In this document: positions 13,165-25,401 of the stretch, piece after piece
Layout: each line of letters begins with the position of its first letter
Position numbering within the stretch: position 1 is the stretch's first letter
Assembly (NCBI GenBank): GCA_000149265.1
Contig: CH002356.1
Location: 411,330-475,329 of the forward strand
Origin: Ciona savignyi
Taxonomy: Eukaryota; Chordata; Ascidiacea; Phlebobranchia; Cionidae
Length of the DNA stretch: 64,000 bases
Reading direction: 5' to 3'
Notes under the pieces: model-generated
What the model saw: the letters and a program-made list of their open reading frames with translations, nothing else
Databases searched by the model: none
What the model was told of the DNA's origin: nothing
Position numbers and translations under genes: made by a program

Positions 13165-16100
13165 TTAGTTTCTAGTGGCAAGGTTTTCGTATTCTACAAC
13201 TGATGGACTTTGTATTTCTGTAAATAACAAGAGTTTATAAAAACGTTTAGGTTATGAAAAAACGCTTTGGAGAACATTTATTAACCATAATTCGGTGTTG
13301 ACAGTTGATGATACCAAATAACAAAAGTCTACTAATTACTCTACTATAAACAAGTAATGTTTCTGCTTTGTTTACCTTCATAAACGGATTTTGGATCCGG
13401 ATTAAATTGGACAGCAGGAACTTCTGTGATTTCTCTTCCACCTTTGCTGTGTAAGTTAATGCAGATGTTACCTGACTACAACTTATTCGATAGAATAAAT
13501 ATTAAAAGGAAACACGGTATTAGACCAGCAAACGAAAAAAAGGGTTTAGGAATTCAATAAATTTTAAAGGTAATTTTTGCTCTTTCAGATAAAACATAAA
13601 ATAAACTACAGTAGTTAAAACCAAAAGGTCATACTAATATTAAAGCATAGTGGAACAAACCTTCGCTTTTTAATACAAATCACTGCAACCACCATTCCTA
13701 TAAGAATGACGCATATTGGCGGGATAATGTACTCCAAGTGTTTTGTTCCTGCTGTAAATACAGATTGAGTGGATTAGTGAATGTAAAGGAGGATCATCTA
13801 CCGTGAACGATATTTGACACATTTCAACACTTCGTAAATTTGTCAATATAAAAGTTTCATTTGGACGAAGTTACTATGCAATATCTGAACATTTAAGTCA
13901 TTATACTCAATTTAATTCGCACACATTTAATCGAAGAATCACAAACTAATCTTTGGTACCAGATAATGGCAATTTACTTGGCAACTATTCAATCAAAGTA
14001 TCGACAGTAATATGTAGTACCAGTTGATAATATTTCGCACTTGGAACCACTAAAGTTGGGCTGGCAAGTGCAGTGAAAGTGGCAACCACTTTCGGTACAA
14101 ACTCCATCGTTGGTACATGGAGAAGATGCACACAAACTTGTTCCATTGACTAAAACAACATGATTTGGTTAGATTACGCCTTACATAGATTGAATGTCAG
14201 TTACAAAGCTTACCACGTCTCTCACAAGCATATCCGATTCTCGTAGAACAATTCTCATTAAACCAACTCCCATTTCGAGCTAAAGACAAACAACCAGCAT
14301 TATATTGTACGGATTGGTCCACCAAGGTATTGTAACCATCTATATTGCTACCATCCAACCATAGCCAAGATGAGTTGATCATTTTTCCTCCCAGCCATAT
14401 CGGTTCATTGCTTAGCCAAAGCTGATTGATTAGGTTGAACATGATTTGCGTCTCTTTAGATTTTACGATAGCAAGCGACGCTTGCAGAGAGTTGCATTGC
14501 GTCTTGGCCGCTTGAAACGATGTAAATTGCAATGGGATTTTGTTGATGTGAAGTTCACATCCGTTATCGATCGAAAGGAATCGAGCTAGTTAAAACAAAG
14601 TAGTAAATTTAACTAACTCTTGATTTATTTATATTGATATGTCGGTATGAGATTGTAGCATTAGGGCGACATAGGGACAATTCAAGAACAAGCTCACTGA
14701 TAAACTACATAAACTAACACACTAAGCATTACTTATTTCAGTTTATTTTAATCCAAAAACTACGAATCAAATTTTTCTATCCCGATTGAAATATTTTGAC
14801 CGAACTCTAATTTACATAGACACTAACAAAACTGTACTCTACGCACCTGTTTCACAGTTTTGTCCCATGTAGCCTGGCAAACAGGAGCAGCTGTAGCTCA
14901 GGGGTAATCTGTTACACGTCCCTCCATTTTGGCAGGTTGGTGGCAGACATAGATCTGTTAGAGGTATACTGTTAATTAGGGTAAGTTGAAAGGATACAAT
15001 TCGCATGTTTATCCAATGGTCGAATGGGTAAATTAAGTTGTAGCTTTGGCCTAGGCCCCAGGATATAGCATTGGCGTAAGATGCTTAAATGTAGGTTTAT
15101 TTTTTTGAATGTGGCATTTAAAATAAAGTTGTGATTATAAAACGATTGATCGTCCTAATACTATACAAACCTGTTTCACAGTTTCGTCCACTGTAACCAG
15201 GCAAACAGGAGCAGCTGTAGTCTAGTGATAGTCTGTAACACGTTCCTCCATTTCGGCAAATCATGGGCAAACATACATCTATTGAAAATGTACATTGTCA
15301 AACTACTGTTGCACACTTGAGATGGCGCATAACTAATCAGTAGACCTCTATGCGTAACCACATCTGCCGAGTGGTACTCTCTTAGATATGGTATTTAAAC
15401 GAGTATTTTGATGGGTAACAATGGTGGCGATTCCTCATTTCTGTGGTAAAAGTAGTATGTGCTAGTCTTGGTGCTTGCTTTCTTATTTCGTCGTGCAATT
15501 TAGCGAAAGGGGAGCAAAACTTCGTAAAAATAAATGACGTCCATTTTCAAGATGTTTTAATTCGTTTCCACTTGCAGAAACAAGCAATACAAAATGTGTA
15601 GGCCTATAACATATGGTGGTTGTGGTTAGGGAACATACTAGTATATATATACACATATAGGTTACAATCAAAATATGCTTTACAAATGGTGATGATTGAC
15701 ATATGGTTGTTGCTCTTCAGTTGACCGTGACTGCTGGCTTAACTAAACCCGGACTAAAACCTATACTGAACACACCTGTTTCACAGTTTCGTCCACTGTA
15801 ACCAGGCAAACAGGAGCAGCTGTAGTCCAGTGGTAATCTGTTGCACGTCCCTCCATTTTGGCAGGATGTGGGCAGACATAGATCTATTAGTTATGTATTG
15901 TCTTTTAGTTTATTTCTCGGTTTGAAATTTCCTAATAAAAATGTAATTTATGACTTTTTATTTTTTTATTAAGTTAAATCTCAATAATACCTAACAGGTT
16001 CATAAGCGGAAAAAAGGTATGTTATTCACACAAAGCTGGATGGTGAGCTTACAACACTAAATACAACTACCCGGTATCGCTAGAATATGTATGACCTAGC

Positions 16101-18192
16101 CATACACATTTCTAAAGCAGTTGGACATATTTTATACCGGTATATATAATTGGGAACCTTGGGATATATTGGTGCATGCCTGTACAGTCTTTACCAGTTT
16201 TTAACATATTAACCATCTCTTTCACTCCCGGCCAAATGCATTAATTCAAACATGCTGTCCCGCAGTGTTTTTTACAATTTTTAGTCATTTTCAAATTAGC
16301 ACAGTTTTTCTAAAAACAAGCTGCACATCTAAATACTACCTCTAATAAAGAATATATTATGTAAACTTTAGTGAACACCACTTTTTATGCAAAGAAAATT
16401 CTGCTCGACTTTGAAAAATTTGAGGTGCACTGACAAACGAAATACTCACTTATTATTGGAATGCCCAAATGATATGAAAATTGGAATGTAGATTGTCTAA
16501 TAGTTTTTGTACTCAGGAAAATTCGAACTGTATTTCTATCTTCAGTAGTTTTTTTACTATTTGTAATTGAAATTTCCCTTTTTTCTGGCTATATTATGAA
16601 AAAATGAACCAAAACGCATTGAAGTTTTTAGAGTTTTTTAAAATCAAAACAGTGAAAAGTATAAAAAAAACAGCGTCTGCCTTTGCTCTAACCGCCAGCT
16701 TGTGCACAGGGAACTAGTCTCGTCGCCTTTTTTCTTTATCGAGCTCTCAGCAGGACGCTCTCAGCAGGCACAGCTGGGTTCATGCTTTGGTGAACACGCG
16801 GCGTACCGCCCGTGGCGAAAACGTCACCAACGCTCTCCTTTTTATCTCAACGGCACGAAATTTACAGAGAATGTAAAGAAAGACTTGCTTGACAAAAAAA
16901 GCTTCTCCGCAAGTTAACACGACTCCTATTGGCTGAGTTAGTCACGTGTAAATTCGTGTAAAATCGATAGAAATAAGAGGCCTTGTAAAATCGATAGAAA
17001 ATAGGCCTTGAAAAAGAAAGGCTATCACTCCTCGCATTTTTAATATTTCTCCACGATAATCACAGAGAATAAAATATAGGGTTTCCTTGATCGAATGAGC
17101 CATAGCTGAGGTCTCTACCATTACGCATTGCGGAGAAATCGTTTTTTAGATTTGTATCCATTTATGGACAGACGGGATACCATGTTTTCCCACCAACTCG
17201 CGATATATGGCGAGTTGGGAGGGAAAGAGTTTAACCATAAAACGATTATAAGCCACAGTACGCAAGAAATATAAATTACTTCGTTTTTTCAGAGCAAACA
17301 TACTTCGAAATTGCAATGTTTACCTCTTTGGCAAATAAAATACTTCGTATGGGTGCATGTGTCAGCCAACCAACCACCTTTGATGTTCGAGTAAGAGTTG
17401 ATAGAGTCATACGGAGTCAAAGCTGCACATGCCCTTTCTAAAGCAGGATGATTCGGTTCAACACCAATCCAGTGTTGGTAAGTATCAGTGACTCCTGCCA
17501 GAGGTAATCGTGTTCCATCCCACCATTTCCACTCGGTTTCTCCTGAATACAAAGGCATTAGCACCCAGTTAAAAGAACAAAATGGAAAGGCAATAGTTTT
17601 TCGATCATTGTGGTAGTCTAGCTTCTTATCATTGTGTTAAATGGTACGTTGTATCAAAGCTGCATGTGGGTGGGTGGGGGTATCGGTGGTCATGTACCGG
17701 GTTGACATCATGGAGGTGATGGAGGTGGGTGGGGCTTATAGACCGGGGTGACATAAATTTGATTTATATTCATATAAAAAGAATGTGCACAGCTTCAAAA
17801 TAGTCTTATTGTAAGAAAGAGATTAACTCGTGTTTACCTGATGCAATCGAACCACCGATCCAGTAACCAACGTACCATGGATGCCCCCACGCCTTCCAAA
17901 TAATCGATGAATCCAAGAGCGGCTTAACTGTATTCTGCAACTGACTGTCTCTGATAATAACCAAATCACCGAGTAATGATTGGCAGTGTGTTCGAGCTGC
18001 ATCAAATGTTTTTCTCGATGTAACGAAGGTTAACTGACTTCCATTGTAGACAAAACCTTAAACAATTAAATGTATAATGTAAATTATAAACACAAATTTA
18101 TTAGATTTTTTACATCACTTACTTTGGCTCTTAGCTTGTTGGAAAATGCACAAAATAAATACGACGATTGCTATAATAGGCTGACCTCCCAT
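13165..18192 (-). CDS. receptor gene D: intact CTLD-EGF3-CTLD-EGF-TM receptor with ITIM-like tail
   Basis: The eleven exons are 18123-18192, 17838-18056, 17324-17542, 15776-15883, 15171-15278, 14847-14954, 14214-14585, 14021-14149, 13661-13748, 13376-13446 and 13165-13217. They total 1545 bp (514 aa) with no stop or frameshift. Residues 1-23 are a signal peptide (MGGQPIIAIVVFILCIF). Residues 24-169 are CTLD1 with WIGG, EPN and WLADTC. Residues 170-277 are three EGF modules, 278-401 CTLD2 and 402-444 a fourth EGF. A membrane helix lies in 445-473, and the cytoplasmic tail is 474-514. Tail residues 505-510 read VEYENL, which fits the ITIM pattern V-x-Y-x-x-L and also holds a YxN motif. EPN in CTLD1 predicts mannose-type sugar binding. 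CTLD2 lacks EPN. The likely role is a cell-surface lectin receptor with inhibitory signalling; this is inference from domains. I do not recognise the architecture as a named vertebrate family. Confidence 0.85.
16217..17230. mobile_element. 1-kb inverted-repeat transposon in gene D intron 3
   Basis: The ends are ctctttcactccc on the left and gggagggaaagagt on the right, so they are inverted. They are flanked by an 8-bp duplication, TTAACCAT, at 16209-16216 and 17231-17238. Gene C has an uninterrupted equivalent (attaaacataaaacg near 10252), which acts as an empty site. The interior (16700-16920) is richer in G+C than its surroundings and has no recognisable transposase. The 8-bp duplication suggests a hAT-like origin. 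Confidence 0.8.
17655..17760. repeat. G-rich intronic repeat (gtgggtgggtggggg)
   Basis: Runs of three or more G separated by short spacers lie in intron 2 of gene D. Similar blocks are in G (30789-30870) and H (33230-33290). Each is followed by ataccggggtgacatc-like units. The plus strand could form a G-quadruplex. No function is assigned. Confidence 0.6.
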
Positions 18193-18805
18193 TTTCTAAT
18201 TCTTCTGCATTTAATTCACTGCGCACTGCCTAGCAAATCTATTCGACTTCCATGTTATTTTAAGCCCATGTTGTTTCCTGAGTTAATAATAGCATTAGAA
18301 CTGCATGACTGTATGCCTTTATGTGATGTACACTAATCCACAATTTCCGGCTACAAACACTAATACAACCAAGGAATGCTGCAAATCAAATACTGGATTG
18401 TTTTTTTACGGCCCATGTCTTTGAACACACGACCTCCAGAAGAAAATGCTATGTTTGTTGTTTGTATACGATTCTGCTGCGCTCACCGGTCGTTTGTTTG
18501 TATATTAGTCCCTCTGTGGCGATTTTTCGAACACTTTTTAAAAAGGTTTGAAAGTTAAACTTTTTTTTAGTGTTATGTGTTTAATCAGCCGTCACGAGTT
18601 TGTGACGTTATTTGTTTTGAGACGTAAGAATCCACAAAATGGCGGCGTCGGACTGTAGGTTCAAAGATGACGGTTTCAAAACCAACCGTTAGATGGCCGA
18701 CCGTGTCCTGAGCCGAAGTACTTGACGGATGTTGGTCAGAATTTGTACGGTCGTGTGGCCGAATGGTTAACACGACCGATACATATACCGACTACTATAA
18801 AAAAA
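18193..18805. other. gene D 5' flank with SINE-C and SINE-A fragments
   Basis: No gene is seen. The stretch upstream of the gene D ATG resembles the flanks of G and H (caccagtcgtttgtttgtatattag-like). It is followed by a diverged SINE-C (about 18590-18745) and the 5' half of a SINE-A (18747-18805) with an A-box match, tggccgaatgg. The SINE is cut off exactly where a fragment of a receptor tail exon begins, marking a duplication breakpoint. Confidence 0.65.
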
Positions 18806-20490
18806 CCTCGCCACTAGAAACTAAATCTAATGGGGAAGCTTTACCATTAAATATATTAAACATTTTTGCCTGATTAGTTTAATATTTACGTTTGTTGTAT
18901 AAATTCTTAATAAAATATATTCGTCAGTTGTAATTTTCGTTTTTTTACACCGCCGCTAAATTGTTTTAATAACCATTAAAACCACAATGACTTGTTTGAT
19001 TTAGTTAAAAATTACAGAAAAACTGTTCTACAAGATTAAAACGCTTTCTTATTTATTTCATATGTATCCTCCAGGGGAAATTTTACCCAAAAACTAAAAT
19101 ATTGACCGACATAACTTACATCGTTTAGTTGACAGACCAAAACTAAATATTTGTGTTATAAATTTCAGGTATGTTAGCTGACATGATCTTTATGTACCTA
19201 AATTGGAATTGTAATAAAAAGTTAAGGGCTAATTCCCAAAACTTTATCAATTAAGCTGTTTCGTCTGAAATGTTATTTATTTAAACTCATTCAAACCATT
19301 GCTTTAAAGAAAAACAGAGATGGGTGTAGCGGCCAACCTATTGCAGCAACAAAAATCGGCATTGAATTCAAGCACAAGTGGTAGTTGATGAATGTATAAC
19401 CCTTCGGGAATCAGGATTTAGATTGAAGAGCGATTTTTTTAATTTTTAATTTTAGTTGTTCTATAATAGTCACAAAATGTATTGAACGAGGGTCATATAC
19501 TAATACAGAGCTCAACAATAAATCGTCGTAGAATCACTGCAGCCATTACAGTGTATTGTATACGATATGGATCGCCATAGTTATAGAGAATTTACAATGT
19601 GCCTATTTCGTACAATAATTATCAAGTATTTTGTCTCAGAACGCAGTCGGCTTTTTAATGGCTGGCTTCGAAACCGGGACCTCTCGGTTATCAGTCCGAC
19701 GAGCTTCCACTTAGTTATCTGTCCGAATCGTTACGTCAAAACATAAATTTTCTTTAGTAACCTGCCACGGTTGATTAAAGCGCATGACAATTGGGAAAAA
19801 AACACATTGGTTGTGACTGATATCTTCTACCGTGAGAGGAAAAAGCATGACTGCTAGGCACGTCACGCACACTCTTATGACGTCATAACAACAAACGCGC
19901 CGACTCACATACAGGGTTTGCAACTTATTCTTCGCACCCTCCCACGTCACAAGATCAAGACTTGATAACATCATAAGGCAGTTTGTGTGACGTCATTTAC
20001 GATTTAATTAGTCATTGGCATAAAGCTTTGAGAAATCTCTACGTCAGTGTTAGTTAATAATATCATTTATTTTGTACAGAACATATTTATGACCTAACAC
20101 GAAATAAGCGGTTGTGATATTTTTATTTGCTATAATGTATAATTTTTTAAAGTTTCCGTCAAAATGTCACAGAAAAGCTAATATACAAACGTGCGACTGG
20201 TAAGCGCAGTCAATTCGTATACAAACAACAAACGTTACTCTTTCTTCCGGAGGTCTTGGGTTTAAAGGTAAGCGCTGTGAAAAATGATCAAATATTTGAT
20301 TTGCGGCCTTCCTTGGTTGTATTAAAATTTGTAGCCGAACATTGTGGGATATTGTACATAATACAAAAGCATACACATTCATGTGCTACTTACGCTATTA
20401 TTAACTCAATAAATAAAATGCAAATAACACGGAAGTTGCATAGCTCGGTTGAGCAGTGTAGTATATTACATGCAGAAGACGTAATAAAAA
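18806..20490 (+). repeat. tail-exon fragment plus duplicated spacer before gene E
   Basis: 18806-18829 is the last part of receptor exon 10 (encoding ENLATRN-stop minus its start). The A-type 3' flank follows, then the same spacer as 4714-6687, including SINE-C at about 19640-19735. No coding sequence beyond the fragment is supported. Confidence 0.75.
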
Positions 20491-22477
20491 ATGGGAAGGA
20501 AACCTTTCACAGCAATCGTCGTTTTTATTTTGTGCAATTTTCAACAAGCTAAAAGCCAAAGTAAGTTATAAAGGAAAATAAATCGAAAAAATGTTGGTTT
20601 ATTATTCACCTTGTAACTATAATTGTTTAAGGTTTTGTCTATAATGGAAGTCAGTTAACCTTCGTCACATCGAGAAAAACATTTGATGCAGCTCGAACCC
20701 ACTGTCAATCATTACTCAGTGATTTGGTTATTATCAGAGACAGTCAGTTGCAAAATGCAATTAAACCGAACTTGGATTCATCGATTATTTGGAAGGCGTG
20801 GGGGGATCCATGGTTAAAATAAACTGATATAAGTTATGATGTGTGTGTTAGTTTGTATAATCTATCATCAAGCTTAGTCTTGAATTGTACTTATGTCGCC
20901 CTAATGCTACAATCTGATACCGACATATAAATAGAAACCAATCAGGAGTTAAATCGAGTTTAAGTTAAATTTACTAATTAATTTTAACCAGCTCGATTCC
21001 TTTCGATCGAAAATGGTTGCGAACTCCACATCAACCAAATTCCATCGCAATTTACATCGTTTCAAGCGGCCAAAACGCAATGTAACTCTCAGCAAGCATC
21101 GCTTGCTATCATTAAATTCAAAGAGACGCAAATCATTTTCAACCTTATCAATCAGCTTTGGCTGAGCAATGAACCGATATGGCTGGGAGGAAATATGACC
21201 AACTCATCTTGGCTATGGTTAGATGGTAGCATTATGGATGGTTACAATAACTTGGTCGACCAATCCGTACCATACTGATCGCTGAGTTGAATTTGTCTTT
21301 AGCATACTTTGAAATGAGAAGTCTGGTTAGGTCATTGAAAAATTGTTCTACGATGATCGGATATGCTTGTGAGAGACCAGGTAAGCTTTGTAACACACAG
21401 TCCATCTATGTAAGACGTAATCTAACCAAATCATTGTGTTTTAGTCAATGGGACAAGTTTGTGTGCATCTTCTCCATGTGCCAACGGTGGACTTTGTACC
21501 GAAAATGGTTGTCACTTTCACTGCACTTGCCAGCCTAACTTCGGTGGTTCCAATTGCGAAATATCATTATTATTTGGTACTACATATTACATTTTGCTTA
21601 TTTTATTAAATAACTGTCAAGTAAATTGTTTATGAAGATTCTATATAATGCAACCGGTGATGTCGATTTAAGTGATTGGATATTGCACGGTAACTTCGGC
21701 CCAATAAACCGTTAAAAGGGTAAAATTGTAAGGTTACGATACTCGGTTGATGATTTTTCTTTTCATATTCAATAATCCTCTTAATCTGAATTTACAGAAA
21801 GAACTAAACTTTTGAAGTACATTATCCCGCCAATATGCGCCATTCTTATAGGGATGGTGGTTGCAAAGATTTGTATTAGGAAGCGAAGGTGTGTTCCACT
21901 TACTATGCTTTAGTATAAGTGTATATACTAACTTTTAGAAACTACTAAAGTTTGTTTACCTGCTTTAATTAAATATACTTGCATACTGTAGCGAAATTGC
22001 GACGAATAAGTTAAGGTACTGTAATTATTGTATTCCTGAAAGGTTATTTCTTTGATGGTTGATTAACAAACGTGTTTGCCTTATAATCTTTATCTTCATT
22101 AGCTTTAACAGCAAAGGAGGAAAAAAAGAGAGAACAGAAATTACAGAAGTTCCAGCTGTCCAATACACTACGGATCCATTTCCCGTTTATGAAGGTAAAC
22201 AAAGCACAAACATTTCATGGCTATAGTAGAAGATTAATTCTTAAATAAACATAGATATTTTTGCAAACGGTATTGTAAGGAGACAACTATAATTATTGTA
22301 TTGTTAAGAGACAATTATAAATGGGTGTGACTTTGGTTATTTTGTTTTTATATAATTATCTGTAAATGCTGATTTAGGGTTAATATATCTTTTCAAACCA
22401 ATGAACTGCCTTGTTTTTTTACAGAAATGCAAAGCCTACCATTTGTGGAAAACGAAAACCTGGCCACAAGAAGATAA
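20491..22477 (+). pseudogene. receptor gene E: deletion derivative of a C-type copy
   Basis: Exon 1 (20491-20560) is intact and gives signal peptide MGRKPFTAIVVFILCNF. Exon 2 starts at 20632 but breaks off at about 20815, running into TAA. Exons 3, 4 and 5 are missing. Exon 6 (20992-21380) is scrambled after 21268, where foreign sequence replaces part of CTLD2 and gives an in-frame TGA at 21276. Exons 7-10 (21445-21576, 21798-21888, 22112-22194, 22425-22477) are intact and most like gene C. Its exon 8 lacks the extra G that breaks gene C. The tail reads ENENLATRR, without the ITIM tyrosine. It cannot make a full receptor; a secreted fragment is conceivable but not supported. Confidence 0.85.
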
Positions 22478-22487
22478 CTCATATGGT

Positions 22488-22690
22488 CGGCCGACCCGTT
22501 GGTCTAACGGTTAAGTGCGTCGCCTTTCAATCGAAAGGTTGAAGGTGCGAAACTGGTCGCTAGCTAGTCGGTTGTTTCCTTGGGCAAGGCACTTTACGGA
22601 CATTGCCTGAACCCAGCGTGTATTAATCCCTTTGGTTTTCCCATTCACGGGGATAAAGATGAATATCCTATTCTATCCTATCCTATGGTA
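22488..22690 (+). repeat. SINE-B, tRNA-derived, internally shortened
   Basis: The tRNA-like head has the A box tggtctaacgg and a cgcctttcaatcgaaagg arm. The body includes cgctagctagtcggttg, and the tail is cccattcacggggataaa followed by tcctatcc repeats. The middle (acaacacactgcaatagc part) is missing. It lies just downstream of gene E. Confidence 0.8.
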
Positions 22691-23121
22691 AAGCTTCATT
22701 ATATATATTTTAATTCTATTTTATATCCTTCTAAATCTTTTAGATAAAAAATCATTTTTAACTAAATAATTTGATATATACGTGTGTTTAATAGATTCTT
22801 AATAAACACGATTTGTCAGTTAAACTAGATTTCTTTATTCTCATCGCATTTAAAATTGTTTGCAACTAACCTTTATACTAAAATGATTTGTTTTATCTGG
22901 TTAAAACTTACTTTAATGCAATACTACGATATTAGGTGGAATTTTTTTTTTAATTTATATTCTCCAATGGAATTCTCCATTAACCCGAAAACGTCGTTTT
23001 CAACCGGCATAACTTCTATCGAGCGTCTGGCCGACAGAAAATATTAAACAGTTGTGTTATAATTTTCAGAAATATTTGCTAGCATGGTCTTTATGTGCAT
23101 GAATTTTAATTTTTTAAAGAA

Positions 23122-23457
23122 GTAATCGTGTTCCATCCTACCATTTCCACTCGGTTTCCCCTGGATTATTACGTTTAGGCTACTTAAGTTGTTGTTTTGT
23201 TTCTGCACTGCCTCTTATTTTTTTACTGAGTTAAGTTTCGTAACCATGATGGGCTCGTTACTAGGACCGTTTTTGTATCGAAGTAGGTATATGTATCTGT
23301 AGGTCTATAATATAACACACTTGCGAAGTAGTATTACTAAAACGGGATTAAATAAATATGTAACATTTTGGTTACCTGATGCTCGCGAACCACCGATCCA
23401 GTAACCAACGTACCATGGATCCCCCCACGCCTTCCAAATAATCGATGAATTCAATAG
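23122..23457 (-). pseudogene. receptor remnant F: pieces of exons 3 and 2
   Basis: 23122-23160 is the first 39 bp of exon 3 and 23376 to about 23457 is the last part of exon 2 (encoding WKAWGDPWYVGYWIGGSRAS), both on the minus strand. A SINE-A copy (23220-23305) lies between them. The junction at about 23121 is the same break seen at 7290 in B/C, inverted, so F is a duplicate of pseudogene B that lost its 5' end. Confidence 0.8.
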
Positions 23458-23627
23458 CGTTATAAGCATTAGGATTACTTTACTGTATGCCTTTGTGTGA
23501 TGTACATTAACCCACAATTTCCGGCTACAAACACATGGCTTTCCTGCACAGTTTCGCCCTCGCGGCAGACAATACCAGCCCCCACATATGTGTATTCTTT
23601 CTTAGCCTCCACTAATGTGTACAAATG

Positions 23628-23912
23628 TATCCGACTGATTAATCTGGTAGATTAGTGAGTCGCCTTTCTACCGAATGGTTGCAGATCGAAACTGGTCACT
23701 AGCTAATCGGTAGTGTTCTAGGGCAAGGCCCTTAACGGCCATTGCCTTAACCCAGCGGATTATTGGGTTCTACTAAATTGGAGGATCGTGTGAATAATAT
23801 ACACAACACACTAAAATTGCTCTGGTAACCCGACGGTGAGTTGACTATTGCGCTTGTGTTAACTCCCTTGGTATTTCCATTCAGTGGGATAAACATGAAT
23901 AGTCTATCCTTA
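23628..23912 (+). repeat. SINE-B copy
   Basis: Full-length but diverged: the tRNA-like head has gtcgcctttctaccgaatgg, the body has gctagctaatcgg, and the acacaacacactaaaattgc block precedes a ttccattcagtgggataaac tail. Confidence 0.75.
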
Positions 23913-24050
23913 ACTATTCATATACTTTAATTATCTGTGACGGGTTTGTGACGTAATTTCTTTTTTTGTGACGTAAGCATTCAGTCAGATGACTGAATGG
24001 TTGCCCGTTGGGCTGCCAGCAGAGAGGTACTAGTTTCGAAACCATTCGTA

Positions 24051-24532
24051 TGTGGGGGTCTTCCTTTTTTATTAGTTCAGGCTTGTGGTTTGCGCCTTGT
24101 GCTTGCACTAATTCTGGCATGAGGTTGCCCCCAACTAACATACCTCAGCCATGGCTAAAATAGATGGCAATCCGGACTCCATAAAAAACTTCTTTATTGA
24201 TATATTGCAATCTGATACAATACAATTCGTACAGTTAAACTGGTTCATTATACATGCTTGAAGATATCATCTTCAAGCAGGCAGTGCTTGTCTACATTTC
24301 AGAACGCGTTTCTGATAATAATCTGATACAATAAGTTTTTACACAGGCGCTTGTATGGCGCAATGTGTGGGAAGAATTATAAAGGAAGTGTTTTTTTGGA
24401 TTATAGTCTGTTTCATAGGAAATGATTGGCAAGTGAACAGCTGTGCGCGCATTAAGCGCCCATTACAACACTTTTAATATAACTTAATACAATGTGCAAA
24501 AAATATTATATAAACCGCGAATGTCCACTACA
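24051..24532 (-). repeat. LTR, left copy
   Basis: Starts tgtgggggtc and ends ccactaca. On the minus strand it carries ataaagaagtttt, a polyadenylation-type signal, and a tataaat-like stretch near its beginning. It is direct-repeated at 25402. Confidence 0.9.
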
Positions 24533-25401
24533 TAGCTTCCTTTCCCCCGAAAATTTTAAATTTTGAAACTATTAATCCGCCATGGGATTTATATAACTAA
24601 TTTGTAGGGACATCGCGTATGGACAATTTAAATGGTGGCGGGAAAAAAAATATTTTTCAACAAACAACTAGGTCGGATCTCTTCGATGGTGAAATGTGGA
24701 TGACATCTGTAAAATAAACTGAACAAGGTTTTTTTGTATAGGGCCTATGAAATAACTATCAGGTTATTCGCTAAGCTAAAGCATTGGTGGTCCATGCAGA
24801 GGGCAAAAAATCAAACCAAAGCATTATTCAGACGCAAATTACGCTATAGACATAAAAACCATACTCGTATAAAAATAGTCAGCGTGGAGCATCCTCGACA
24901 CGCAATAACATACCCAGTAGACACAAAATACTCATATAAAATAGGCCACTCTAGACGATAATCAATACTCATGTAATAATCAATAATGCTTTAGTCGTGA
25001 TCGTATACCCTATTCACATTTCTCACCAATCCTTGAGCAAAATGCTGAACAACTCGATGACAGTCAAGAGTTCCGTCTCGTAGACAACAAAGCCATCACG
25101 AACTCGGCGAACTTGCATGTAAGTTGGCTCAGGTGATCGCGCAGGTTTCGCAGATAACACGGCCATAGCATCTCGGGCACGAAATGGAAACTTCGTTTTC
25201 CTCTTGAATTGTATTGTTCATGAATGTTTCGCAAGCGGTGCGTTCTTCACTCACACGGCTTCTTTGTGACAAGGCGGTACGTTCTTCATTGCAATGATTC
25301 CTTAATGACAGGCGGTGCGTTCTTCATTGCAATCTTCACTTTCGGCATTCTGTTGCTATCGGAAGGTTGCGCTAGTTCAACATCACGTCGGGCTTCATCA
25401 A

